From Bacteroidales bacterium (GTDB lineage: Bacteria > Bacteroidota > Bacteroidia > Bacteroidales > GCA-2748055), in NCBI GenBank assembly GCA_016936975.1, contig JAFGWU010000082.1:1-64000 (forward strand): a stretch of 64,000 nucleotides of DNA, given 5' to 3'. Shown here piece by piece: positions 1-8,497 of the stretch. Each line of letters opens with the position of its first letter. The first letter of the stretch is position 1. The notes beneath the pieces were generated by a model. It was not told where the DNA came from. It made no database searches and saw nothing but the letters and a program-made list of their open reading frames with translations. A program made the translations under genes and the position numbers.

Positions 1-168
1 ACGGGTGAAGGTCATCAAAAACGATCGTGAGGTCGTCCGATGACGGGTGAAGGTCATCAAAAACGATCGTGAGGTCATCCGATGACGCCTGAAGGTCATC
101 AAAAACGATCGTGAGGTCATCCGATGACGGGTGAAGGTCATCAAAAACGATCGTGAGGTCGTCCGATG
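1..168. repeat. 42-bp tandem repeat, four units
   Basis: Four head-to-tail 42-bp units occupy 1-42, 43-84, 85-126 and 127-168. They differ only at a few positions: a g/a change in 'ggtcgtcc'/'ggtcatcc', and 'acgcctg' in unit 3. A decaying fifth copy starts at 169. Each unit carries the palindrome acgatcgt and an inverted gtcatc/gatgac pair. There are no variable spacers, so this is not a CRISPR array. The array runs off the left edge, so its true copy number is unknown. Confidence 0.9.
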
Positions 169-317
169 AGGGGTGAAGGTCACCGGTAAGGATCAGGGGG
201 CGACTGAAATTTCGGGCCATTGACATTGCTGACAACTTCCGGGTTTCCCTGAAAAAGATATTAGCGCTGATTAAAATAGGTTCATGAACCGCAGTTCTGC
301 TTTAACTCTCTATTCAT
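169..317. other. Intergenic stretch without a recognised gene
   Basis: After the degenerate fifth repeat this stretch shows no convincing open frame on either strand. It is moderately AT-rich towards the gene at 399. I see no clear TAnnTTTG box in it. Confidence 0.5.
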
Positions 318-333
318 GAGGTATATATACCTC
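318..333. promoter_or_regulatory. 16-bp perfect palindrome upstream of the 399 gene
   Basis: The sequence gaggtatatatacctc is its own reverse complement over all 16 bases. It lies 65 bp upstream of the ATG at 399 in an AT-rich leader. The size and symmetry suit an operator for a dimeric repressor, but no matching regulator can be named from the sequence. Confidence 0.35.
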
Positions 334-398
334 TTAATTGTTATTTGCTTCTTTTTTTAAACCATTAACTTTTTTATTAACCTTTAAATTATTTATTT

Positions 399-1043
399 AT
401 GAAGAAACAATTTTCTAACAAATTCAATTCCTATCAGGGTATTGTTGCATTTCTCACAACACGTCGTTCTGAATATGAGAGTATTCAAAAGCTGGCAGAG
501 TATGCGGATGCGTTCATGTCTGTGGTTGATGAGATAAAAAGTCTGAATGACAAAACAAACAAAGATTTCCGGAGCCTGACAAAGGCCAAGTCTGCCGCCA
601 AGAATAAAATGGCAGAAATGGTTAGTTCATTTGCTTCTGCCGGGGCGCTCATGGCCCTGGAGAAAGCAAAACATGAACTGAAGGCAGAGATTGAGGTGAC
701 ATTCAGCAGGATCAACTATGCCAAAGATGCTGAAGCCATTAAAATCGCCCGGGATATTGAAACCCTTCTGCTGAATCACAAGGCTGATATGGAGGAGTAT
801 CTCATTACCGATGCAGATTTTCAGAAGTTTCATGAGGTTATTGAAGCCTACGACGCGCTCTACAGGTCCAGGGAAGAGATCTCGGATATGAGTGCGATGG
901 ATACGAAAAGACTGGAAGCTCTGTTTTCCAGGGCTGATCAAATCCTGAAGGAGAAAATCGACCGGTTCATAAAAAGGCTGAAAGTGTCGATGCCCGATTT
1001 TCATCTCCACTATTTCAAGGCCCGCATGATTGTTGACCTGTAG
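399..1043 (+). CDS. Hypothetical alpha-helical protein
   Basis: This is a 214-residue, lysine/glutamate-rich protein with no signal peptide and no membrane segment. Residues 30-160 look almost wholly helical, with heptad-like spacing of hydrophobic residues, so a coiled-coil or helical-bundle cytoplasmic protein is likely. I do not recognise the family. It is a single-gene unit: a palindrome lies upstream and a strong hairpin terminator starts 33 bp after the stop. The ATG at 399 follows an A/T-rich leader, usual for Bacteroidota. The function is unknown. Confidence 0.75.
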   Translation: MKKQFSNKFNSYQGIVAFLTTRRSEYESIQKLAEYADAFMSVVDEIKSLNDKTNKDFRSLTKAKSAAKNKMAEMVSSFASAGALMALEKAKHELKAEIEVTFSRINYAKDAEAIKIARDIETLLLNHKADMEEYLITDADFQKFHEVIEAYDALYRSREEISDMSAMDTKRLEALFSRADQILKEKIDRFIKRLKVSMPDFHLHYFKARMIVDL

Positions 1044-1076
1044 GTCTTGCAGGATTGAATTTTATCATGTTTGCCG

Positions 1077-1115
1077 CTCCCCCGGTCCCTGTTTCAAACC
1101 GGGGGAGTTTTCTTT
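1077..1115 (+). terminator. Rho-independent terminator after the 399 gene
   Basis: A 10-bp perfect stem (ctcccccggt / accgggggag, 1077-1086 and 1098-1107) closes an 11-nt loop and is followed by ttttcttt. It sits directly downstream of the plus-strand gene ending at 1043. Confidence 0.85.
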
Positions 1116-1140
1116 CAGGGTTGGTAAACTGCGACCCATC

Positions 1141-1198
1141 TCGCCGTCAAAGGCGGCTCATCAGGCGGGCGCAGAGCCAATCACGTGCCGGAGGCACC
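1141..1198. repeat. GC-rich hairpin element (REP-like), copy A
   Basis: This intergenic GC-rich segment contains two short hairpins (gccg...cggc near 1144, and gtgcc gga ggcac at 1184-1196). It shares the words tcacgtgcc, aggcacc and ggcggctca with the segment at 2043-2124 on the other side of the 1199-1777 gene. It lies just beyond the 3' end of that minus-strand gene and may act as a transcript end. Confidence 0.4.
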
Positions 1199-1777
1199 CT
1201 ATAACTTGAGTGCGATGCCGATGTTCAGGTAGGATATGCCGTAACCCAACTCGAGCATGGCGGCAAGACTTTCCGTAAAGTAGTACCGCGCACCGAGGAA
1301 CCACGACCATGCCAGTCCGCTGGAAGCCTGTGAATAATTGTACAGGGGATCGATATTACCGAACTCTGAGGAAGAGACGATATTGGCCCCAATCAGGAGA
1401 CCCGTATAGGTATCGAGCTTATCCAGGAAGGGATAGTGAAATGTTCCCCTGGCTCCAAAAATGATATTGGTGTATCTGTATCCCCAGTTGGCTCCCAGAT
1501 AGTTGTATTCCCACTTGTAAGAGGCAAATCCGACGTACGGACCGATCCCTACCACAGCTTTTTCCAAAACAGGTTCCTCAAAGTCCACAATACCCCACTC
1601 CAGGGAAGCGGATATGGGCGGAATCGTGGTTTTGTAATAAATCCCGGTATACAAAGTGGAGCCCAATCCAATCCCAACATTCAACACTTTGTCTCCTTTC
1701 AGGAAACTGGGTTCCTGAGCAGATAACTGCGTAAGGGAAAATAAGGCAATTAAAACAATGAGCGTAATCCTTTTCAT
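1199..1777 (-). CDS. Secreted outer-membrane beta-barrel-type protein
   Basis: This 192-residue protein starts at the ATG at 1777, chosen because it begins a clean signal peptide (MKRITLIVLIALFSLTQLSA, cleaved before Q). A longer frame reaching 1864 would put about 29 unlikely residues in front of it. The mature part alternates aromatic and glycine residues in strand-like segments and ends in a short hydrophobic beta stretch, as in small 8-strand OmpX/OmpW-like barrels. No specific ligand or family can be named. It is monocistronic and flanked on both sides by related GC-rich hairpin elements. Confidence 0.7.
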   Translation of the reverse strand: MKRITLIVLIALFSLTQLSAQEPSFLKGDKVLNVGIGLGSTLYTGIYYKTTIPPISASLEWGIVDFEEPVLEKAVVGIGPYVGFASYKWEYNYLGANWGYRYTNIIFGARGTFHYPFLDKLDTYTGLLIGANIVSSSEFGNIDPLYNYSQASSGLAWSWFLGARYYFTESLAAMLELGYGISYLNIGIALKL

Positions 1778-2042
1778 GATTTTTAATTTAACGGTTAATA
1801 AAAACATAAATATATAATTTTTATAACAATCTGAACGGATCCGGATGAGAGAGGTCCTTTGCACAGAAACCTATTAATAAATAATTAAATTCCGAACTCA
1901 AATATCCGTACTTAATCGATTACAGATTATTGCCATTAACATATTTAACATAAAAGACACAAAGAACTTCAGCCGGACCCAATTTATAACATAAATATAT
2001 GACAACCTTTCCCATGATCATGGGATATTTAACCGGCGGCCC

Positions 2043-2124
2043 GTCACGTGCCGCCTCTCTCCTCCGTATCCGCTGAAAGCGGAGAAGGAGGAAGGCACCC
2101 GTCACACCGCCGCAGGCGGCTCAA
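2043..2124. repeat. GC-rich hairpin element (REP-like), copy B
   Basis: A long imperfect hairpin lies at about 2048-2098. Its outer stem is gtgcc/ggcac, with a ctcc/ggag stem inside and an inner tccgct gaa agcgga stem. An accgcc gca ggcggc hairpin follows. It shares several 7-10-mers with 1141-1198, and its inner part resembles the hairpin at 23216-23244. It begins 8 bp beyond the stop of the protease gene at 2132. Confidence 0.45.
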
Positions 2125-2131
2125 CACCCCC

Positions 2132-5100
2132 TCACCTCGCCCTTACCGGGTACGGCGGCCGCACATACTCTTTCGGCGGATTTTTCTCCAGCTCTTCGAG
2201 AACCACTTCAATGGCCTTCTCCAGCTGGGGATCACGCCCTTTGATCACCTCGGCCGGCCATTGCTCTACCTCGATATCCGGCGGCACTCCCACATTCTCC
2301 ACAACAAAACCCTCCTCGGTCCAGATGGCCACATTGGGCGCGGTGACATATCCGCCATCCAGCAGTTCGGGATAACCCAGTGTACCGACCAATCCGCCCC
2401 AGGTACGTTTTCCGACCAGGGTTCCTACATTGAATTTCCTGAACATCCAGGGCAGCATATCGCCTCCCGAACCGGCCGTCTCGTCGATAATCATCACCCT
2501 GGGACCCTGGATGGAGGCACTGGGTGATTTGAGGTCGTTGGTATAACGGGAGGTCCAGTGAGCCTGGTAGGGCCGGAGCAGAATGTCAATATAATAATCG
2601 GCCAGGGAGCCTCCCCCGTTGAACCGTTCGTCGACGATGATTGCTTTCTTATCGGCCTGGGGAAAGAAATAGCGTTTGAAATATTCGTGGCCCAGACCCG
2701 ATGTATTGGGCACATACACATAGGCCACCTGTCCGTTTGTCGCTTCGTGAACTTTCCTGAGGTTTCCCTCCACCCAGTCGCGGTTCCGGAGGGCATATTC
2801 GTTTTCTATGGGAACGACCATGATATTCCGGGATCCGCTCCCGTCGGGATTGGGCCCAACGGAGAGCTCCACGATTTTCCCGGCGGTGTTCTCAAAAAAT
2901 TTAAAGAGGTTCTCCTCAGCAGTTACCTCTTTCCCGTTGACAGCCAGGATGTATTCCCCCTCCTTCACATTCAGTCCGGGCTCGGTCAGGGGAGAACGAA
3001 GCTGGGGATTCCAGTTCAGCCCTTCGAATATTTTCGTGATCCGGTAACGGTTATTTTCAACCGTAAAGTCGGCACCCAGCAGTCCTCCGCTGACCCTGCC
3101 GGGATCGTTCAGCTGTTCACCGCCTGCTACCCGGTGATGTCCCACGGCAAGCTCACTGCACATCCACTGAATCACCCTGTTCAGGTCGCTCCGGCAGGAG
3201 AGGTGGGGAAGGAACCGGGCATATTTCTCCTTCATGGCCGGCCAGTCGGCACCGTGCATCCCGGGATCATAGAAATAGTCGCGGTTTATCCGCCATGCTT
3301 CATCAAAGATCTGGGGCCACTCCGCAACCGGATCAATCTTCACCTCAATGCTGTTGGTATTAATCGTCCCCTTATCCGGTGCTGGTTTGGAACCAGCATC
3401 GGCGATTCCCCATGTCTGGCCCCTCCGGTACAGCATCTTCTTACCGTCAGCGGAGATCTCATAACCGTCGAGCTCCGTAACCTCCTCATCTTTCCTCTCC
3501 TTAAGACTGTATTTATGCAGGGTTCGCTTCCCTGCCCTATGCTGGATATAGAGTATTTCATCCTCCCGCGCGCATCCCAGGTCGTAAAACTCCCCGGCAT
3601 CCACCGGTATATCCAGGATCCTGTTCCGGATACCCTCCAGGTCAATCACCATTTTCTTCTCTTCCTTCTTATCACTCTCCCCATCTTTCTTTTTCTTCTT
3701 TGACTTTTCGTCATCCGCCTCTTTATCCTGTTCATCCTGTTTCTCAGCCACCGCTTCCTCGTCACTCTCTTTTGCAAAAGGGGAAAGGGTTTCACTCTGA
3801 AGGGTAACCAGGTAGATATTCCGGGTCATATCCATATCCGCATTCGACATGTCGAACCAGTTCACTACCGGACCGGCATCGGTGGAGGCAAAGAAGTAGA
3901 GGTATTTGCCGCCCCTGTCAAAAACCGGATTGGTTGCATCACTCATCCCATCGGTCACCGCGAACGATTGCCCCTGCTCCAGGGAGTAAAGGTAAACCCG
4001 CTGGAAATTTGTGCCGGTGAGCCGCGTATAGGCAATCCACTTCGAGTCGAAGGACCAGTCGCCGAATAAGGACCGGAATGGACCGGGAACATACAGTTCA
4101 TCCGAGTCAATTTTTTTAATATTCCCGGATGCAAGGTCCATCAGGTAAAGATTTCTTGCATTATCCACATAGCAGATATGGCTCCCGTCGGGCGACCACC
4201 GGATATCGGCGTAGAATCCCGAACCGGTCAGATCGTAACTTTTTGCCTCTTCTTTTCCATCCTGCGATTTTATGTGCAATTTGTATTCGCCGCTGGCATC
4301 TGAAAAATAGGCTATACTTTTCCCGTCGGGCGACCATTCAGGATCCTTTTCATGGACAGCAGTGGTCAGGGTCAGATTACGGGGATCGCCCTTATCCGCC
4401 GGAACGGTGATGATATCGCCCCTGAATCCGAAAACAGCTCTGACTCCGGAGGGGGATATATGGGCGCTTCGGATATACTTTCCTCCACTCACATACCGCG
4501 GCCTGAGCTCCAGCAGGTCCGTTGCAATTCCCACTGCAAGTCTGGCTGTGGAAGCACTGCCTGTATCGTAGGTATGCAGGTAGCCGGCCTGTTCAAAAAT
4601 GATCTTCCCCCCGTTTGCGGATGCCGTGATAATGGGGAAATCTTCAAAACGGGTATGCTGTTCAATGTGTTCCGTGACCGTATTGTAAGAAAAGAGATTG
4701 AATTCCCCGTTGCGATCGCTCAGAAAATAGATCTTATCGCCGATCCACATCGGGTTGATGTCATTGCATCCCCCCTCCGGTTTGGGAACCTCGGTAACCG
4801 AATGGTCATCGAAGGAGAAAATCCAGATCCGGGATATGGTTCCCCCGCGGTAATTCTTCCACTGCCTGAACGCCTGGTAAAGGGGAACATAAGCCATCGA
4901 TCGCCCGTCGGGGGAATAGGATGCTTCTGAAGCATTGGGAATTAACAGCTTCTCAGGAAATCCTCCCCCAATCGGAACCGTAAACAACTGCATGTACCGG
5001 TTTGAAAAGACCTCCCGCTGTGACAGGAACAGAACACCTTTTCCGTCGGGAGTGAAGCCACATACATGGTCGCCACCCGGGTGCCACGTCAGGCGTACCG

Positions 5101-5410
5101 GGATCCCCCCCTCAACCGGAACAATAAACACGTCGGTATTTCCATCATATTCCGCACTGAAAGCTAACTGCTTCCCGTCGGGGGAGAAGAAGGGTCCCGA
5201 TTCATGCCCCTCATCAACCGTCAGGCGCCGGGGATAGGTCCCATCGGCATTGGCCAGCCAGAGGTCGTGTGCGTAAATAAAAGCAATGTGATCCCGGCTG
5301 ATGGCCGGCTGGGAAAGGAGCCTCGTATCTTCGGGATCAATCCCGGAAAGGGTCGCTGACAATAATAAAAAGGTCAGACCCACGGATAATGATGTTCTGA
5401 ATGTTTTCAT
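2132..5410 (-). CDS. Tricorn protease homologue (S41 peptidase with PD40 propellers and PDZ)
   Basis: This is a 1092-residue exported peptidase. A signal peptide (residues 1-23) is followed by WD40-like PD40 repeats, recognisable from repeated 'SPDGK' turns (about residues 40-540). Next come a lysine/glutamate-rich linker (about 543-588), a second domain, a PDZ-like stretch (about 785-860) and a C-terminal S41 catalytic domain. The nucleophile serine lies in DETAGSGGDM, preceded by DERFNGGGS. Tricorn enzymes degrade peptides passed from other proteases. A signal peptide places this one in the periplasm or at the envelope, as is usual for the Bacteroidota homologues. The length matches the family. 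It is monocistronic, with 130 bp to the upstream porin gene. Confidence 0.92.
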   Translation of the reverse strand: MKTFRTSLSVGLTFLLLSATLSGIDPEDTRLLSQPAISRDHIAFIYAHDLWLANADGTYPRRLTVDEGHESGPFFSPDGKQLAFSAEYDGNTDVFIVPVEGGIPVRLTWHPGGDHVCGFTPDGKGVLFLSQREVFSNRYMQLFTVPIGGGFPEKLLIPNASEASYSPDGRSMAYVPLYQAFRQWKNYRGGTISRIWIFSFDDHSVTEVPKPEGGCNDINPMWIGDKIYFLSDRNGEFNLFSYNTVTEHIEQHTRFEDFPIITASANGGKIIFEQAGYLHTYDTGSASTARLAVGIATDLLELRPRYVSGGKYIRSAHISPSGVRAVFGFRGDIITVPADKGDPRNLTLTTAVHEKDPEWSPDGKSIAYFSDASGEYKLHIKSQDGKEEAKSYDLTGSGFYADIRWSPDGSHICYVDNARNLYLMDLASGNIKKIDSDELYVPGPFRSLFGDWSFDSKWIAYTRLTGTNFQRVYLYSLEQGQSFAVTDGMSDATNPVFDRGGKYLYFFASTDAGPVVNWFDMSNADMDMTRNIYLVTLQSETLSPFAKESDEEAVAEKQDEQDKEADDEKSKKKKKDGESDKKEEKKMVIDLEGIRNRILDIPVDAGEFYDLGCAREDEILYIQHRAGKRTLHKYSLKERKDEEVTELDGYEISADGKKMLYRRGQTWGIADAGSKPAPDKGTINTNSIEVKIDPVAEWPQIFDEAWRINRDYFYDPGMHGADWPAMKEKYARFLPHLSCRSDLNRVIQWMCSELAVGHHRVAGGEQLNDPGRVSGGLLGADFTVENNRYRITKIFEGLNWNPQLRSPLTEPGLNVKEGEYILAVNGKEVTAEENLFKFFENTAGKIVELSVGPNPDGSGSRNIMVVPIENEYALRNRDWVEGNLRKVHEATNGQVAYVYVPNTSGLGHEYFKRYFFPQADKKAIIVDERFNGGGSLADYYIDILLRPYQAHWTSRYTNDLKSPSASIQGPRVMIIDETAGSGGDMLPWMFRKFNVGTLVGKRTWGGLVGTLGYPELLDGGYVTAPNVAIWTEEGFVVENVGVPPDIEVEQWPAEVIKGRDPQLEKAIEVVLEELEKNPPKEYVRPPYPVRAR

Positions 5411-5540
5411 ATAATGCGATTTACAGTTTTAAGTTTCCGAAAAACGGTTTCTGAATTCTTTGGAAAGGATTAAAATTAAAAATTTGTATGGAAAAACAGG
5501 CAGGTTATCCTTCTTAATTCAGAGATCGTCAGGCGACCCA

Positions 5541-6830
5541 TCACTGATTTCCGGAAGCGAACGAAAACTCCGGCTTCACGGTCAGCATCAGGTAGGCAAA
5601 CTGCGGAAATTTAAGCGGGCTGTTGGTTACCCCCTTCACTGCTTCCAGCGTTGGAGCGGTCAGGAAGAAGGAGTAGCCGGCCTGAAGAGTTGCCTCTTTT
5701 GTCATTTTCCACTGAAAGGTCAGGTCCACCTCGTGTCCCAGTTCCCGGGAAAGTTCGGTTGAGGGGTCCGCAGGATCGAACATCCCGGCCGCGAGCCTGA
5801 AATAGTGGTAATCGGCCTGCAGCAAAAGGTTTTTTGCAAACCGGTATTCCGACTTGAACAGATAGTCCTGGAGTCCCTGTGCCGGCATCCTGCTGAAGTA
5901 ATCCATATAGCCATACTTACCGTGCCTGTTACCATATAACAGGTCGAAGGCATGATCGGCCCGGAGGTATTCCGGGTCGGCCTTTGTTTCATCCTGACCG
6001 GAGATATAATCGAGTCCCAGGCTCAATTTCAGTTTACCGGGCAGGACCTCACGGCCCACGTTGACCGCACCGCAGAAAGCCCGCAGCCGTCCGCCAGAAT
6101 CATTCAGGTTATGCTGAAAATAGAAAGAGCCATGGGCATCAACTCCTTCACCGCTGTAGCTCAGATTTGTGCCGTAGGTGGAGCGGTACCGGATCTCATC
6201 TGTCGTATCGTTTACCGGGTTTCCGGTTAAAAGGGCAATCGCGGACCATTTGAACGCTTCCCGGCTTCGTTCGTATCTCAGGAAATCAAAGGTCGTGAAT
6301 TTTTGCTGGGGCAGAATGGTGTATTTTGATGATTCGGCGTTTTTGGAAATCCCTATATCCAGACTATTTTCTGAGTTCCCAGCTTTTATGAGAAGGGCAT
6401 CATAGGTCACCTGGTAATCATTCCAGTTTCTGCTTGCGAGGATCCGCGTATCATCATAACTAAATAGTTGTCTTCCGATTTTTATTGAGATCCATTCGGC
6501 CGGTTTTAACAGGACCCATCCCTGGTGCAGGCTGATGCTCCGGGTGTTGCCGAACTGGCCGCTTCCGGAAAAATTATCATCATCTCCCCAGATCCGCACA
6601 TCCTGCACAGAGAGATAAGTCTCAACAAATTCACCGGCAAAAGTGGCATTGAACCTGGTTCGCTGGGACACATACACATGGGTGCGGCTCTCTTTCGTTT
6701 TGGGTATTGAGTAGCCATTATCCACGATAACGCGTGGCCGGAGCTCCGCCCCAACCCTGAATTGCGTGTAACCTGTAAGGGTGATCCCGAGAAGAATTGC
6801 CGAAAGGACCAATCTGCTGACCATAATCAT
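5541..6830 (-). CDS. Alginate-export-family outer-membrane porin
   Basis: The 429-residue protein has a signal peptide (about residues 1-22) and a mature part rich in amphipathic strands. Motifs such as 'RTRFNATF', 'SLHQGWVLLKP' and 'IGRQLFSYDD' are typical of the alginate_exp-type barrel family (Pfam PF13372). It begins 11 bp after pstB and is last in the pst gene row. A role in letting phosphate or phosphorylated compounds through the outer membrane is therefore a reasonable inference; the family name alone does not prove an alginate substrate. Start: ATG at 6830 or the second ATG at 6824. Confidence 0.75.
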   Translation of the reverse strand: MIMVSRLVLSAILLGITLTGYTQFRVGAELRPRVIVDNGYSIPKTKESRTHVYVSQRTRFNATFAGEFVETYLSVQDVRIWGDDDNFSGSGQFGNTRSISLHQGWVLLKPAEWISIKIGRQLFSYDDTRILASRNWNDYQVTYDALLIKAGNSENSLDIGISKNAESSKYTILPQQKFTTFDFLRYERSREAFKWSAIALLTGNPVNDTTDEIRYRSTYGTNLSYSGEGVDAHGSFYFQHNLNDSGGRLRAFCGAVNVGREVLPGKLKLSLGLDYISGQDETKADPEYLRADHAFDLLYGNRHGKYGYMDYFSRMPAQGLQDYLFKSEYRFAKNLLLQADYHYFRLAAGMFDPADPSTELSRELGHEVDLTFQWKMTKEATLQAGYSFFLTAPTLEAVKGVTNSPLKFPQFAYLMLTVKPEFSFASGNQ

Positions 6831-6841
6831 TGGATTTTTTT

Positions 6842-7603
6842 TCAGTTAATACTTCCCTTCAGATATGCTTTTGTGATCTCGGTCTGCGGCGATTTGAAAA
6901 ATTGTTCCGCCGGACCCTGTTCAATCACCTCGCCAAGATACATAAAAATGACATAATCAGCCAGCCGGATGGCCTGCCGGAGGATATGGGTTACCAGTAC
7001 GATGGTATAACCGTTCTTCAGCTCCGTGAATTTCTTCTCTATCTCCTGGCTGGAGATGGGGTCCAGGGCGGAGGTGGGCTCATCGGCCAGGATGATATCG
7101 GGATCCACCGCCAGTCCACGTGCCAGGCAGAGGCGTTGCTGCTGTCCGATGGAGAGGCTCGCGGCGGGTTCTTTCAGCCGGTCCTTCACCTCGTTCCAGA
7201 GATTGGCCTGTTTGAGATAGTGCTCAATCCGCTTATTCAGGAAGCGTTTTTTTCTTCTGCCGCTGATTTTCAATCCGAATGCGATGTTCTTATATATGTT
7301 CATCGGCAACGGATAGGGTCTTTGCGAAAGCAATCCCATCCGCTTGCGGATTTCTGTAACATCTTTATCCGTATGCAAAATATCCTCACCATCAATCAGG
7401 ATTTTTCCGCTGACGCGAATATCCGAATAGATATCCGTGAGCCGGTTCATGCTCTTCAGCAGGGTTGTTTTTCCGCATCCCGACGGACCGAGGATCACCG
7501 TGATCTTATGCTTCGGGATCTCCACGTTTATATCTTTCAGTATCTTTGATTTGCCGATGCTCAGGTTCAGATTCTCTATCCTGATCTTGGTCTCGTTTTC
7601 CAT
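6842..7603 (-). CDS. pstB: Phosphate ABC transporter ATP-binding protein PstB
   Basis: This 253-residue ABC ATPase powers high-affinity phosphate uptake through PstC/PstA. Walker A is GPSGCGKTTLLK (about residues 39-50), the signature is LSIGQQQR (the usual second glycine is replaced by isoleucine), and Walker B is IILADEPTSALD. It starts 3 bp after pstA and is followed 11 bp later by the porin gene, so all are likely co-transcribed. No phoU follows, although phoU commonly does in pst operons. Confidence 0.93.
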   Translation of the reverse strand: MENETKIRIENLNLSIGKSKILKDINVEIPKHKITVILGPSGCGKTTLLKSMNRLTDIYSDIRVSGKILIDGEDILHTDKDVTEIRKRMGLLSQRPYPLPMNIYKNIAFGLKISGRRKKRFLNKRIEHYLKQANLWNEVKDRLKEPAASLSIGQQQRLCLARGLAVDPDIILADEPTSALDPISSQEIEKKFTELKNGYTIVLVTHILRQAIRLADYVIFMYLGEVIEQGPAEQFFKSPQTEITKAYLKGSIN

Positions 7604-7606
7604 GGG

Positions 7607-8497
7607 TTAAAATTTAATGCTGTGTTTTTTGTACCTGTTTGAAAACACCCTGGAGAGGATGCTGGTAAGCAGAATAATGATCGTCAGCACTACTGCGGCT
7701 GCATAGGCCCGGTTCTTGACTTCCGGTATCGGTGAAGTGAGCTGGAAAAAAATGGAGAGGGGCAGCGTGGCTGTAGGCTGCGTCAGCGACGTCGGAATAT
7801 TATCAGTAAATCCTGTTGTAAAAAGAACCGAGGCAGCATCACCGATGGCTCTTCCGAAAGAAAGAAGTACCGCAGTGATGATCCCGGGAAAACACTGTTT
7901 GGCAAGAACTTTGAATCCCAGTTCCGATTTGGTGGAACCGAGCGACAGGGATGCTTCCGTTAACCCGGAGGGTGAGGTTTTCAGGGCTTCGTCTATGGCC
8001 CTGATCATGATGGGCAGGATAAACATTCCAACGACGATGATCCCGGCCAGGAGAGAAGTTTTCAGCCCCAGCATGATCATGATCATGAATCCGATGGCGC
8101 CGTAAATGATTGAGGGAACACCCCACAGCAGGTCCAGGATGAACCGTATGATATTCACCGTTTTTTTGTGTTTCAGCAGCCAGGTATTCATAAAAATGGC
8201 AACCGGCAACCCGATAGAAAGTGCCAGTCCGGTTGCCCCGACAGCGAGGTAAGCGGATCCGACAATGGCATTTAGAATTCCCCCTTCCTTGCCGAAATAG
8301 AATCCTCCTTTGGGGGTCTGCGTCAGCATTTCAAAACTCAGGGCGGGGATCCCTGTTTTCATAATACTGAAAATAATCAGGAGAAGCACACCAACAATCA
8401 CCATCGATGAGAATATCATCAGCGACCGGAAGAATGTTTCTTCAAAACGCCACCAGGTCTTTCTAAGCCTGAAAATATTACCTGTACTTATTCTCAT
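7607..8497 (-). CDS. pstA: Phosphate ABC transporter permease PstA
   Basis: A 296-residue inner-membrane permease with about six hydrophobic segments. The EAA-type loop ('GLTEASLSLGSTKSELGFKV') contacts the PstB ATPase. It overlaps the end of pstC by 20 bp, which points to translational coupling. With PstC it forms the channel that takes phosphate from PstS. The N-terminus carries an extra cytoplasmic stretch before the first membrane helix (about residues 28-50). Confidence 0.92.
   Translation of the reverse strand: MRISTGNIFRLRKTWWRFEETFFRSLMIFSSMVIVGVLLLIIFSIMKTGIPALSFEMLTQTPKGGFYFGKEGGILNAIVGSAYLAVGATGLALSIGLPVAIFMNTWLLKHKKTVNIIRFILDLLWGVPSIIYGAIGFMIMIMLGLKTSLLAGIIVVGMFILPIMIRAIDEALKTSPSGLTEASLSLGSTKSELGFKVLAKQCFPGIITAVLLSFGRAIGDAASVLFTTGFTDNIPTSLTQPTATLPLSIFFQLTSPIPEVKNRAYAAAVVLTIIILLTSILSRVFSNRYKKHSIKF

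Noticed and set aside
1-168. CRISPR array
   Set aside because: The 42-bp units abut directly with no unique spacers, and no cas gene is in the window.
1-195. Protein-coding gene through the tandem repeats (minus strand)
   Set aside because: The frame is open only because the repeat is in phase; the Ser/Thr/Arg-rich composition, lack of a clear start and truncation at the window edge give no positive support.
2558-3703. Long plus-strand frame opposite the tricorn gene
   Set aside because: It mirrors a well-supported S41/PDZ gene; its translation shows no motif and is a by-product of codon bias. Other frames of this type (2048-2527, 4352-4930, 6830-7549, 19236-19952, 21204-21899, 44859-45449, 55339-55902 and similar) were dropped for the same reason.
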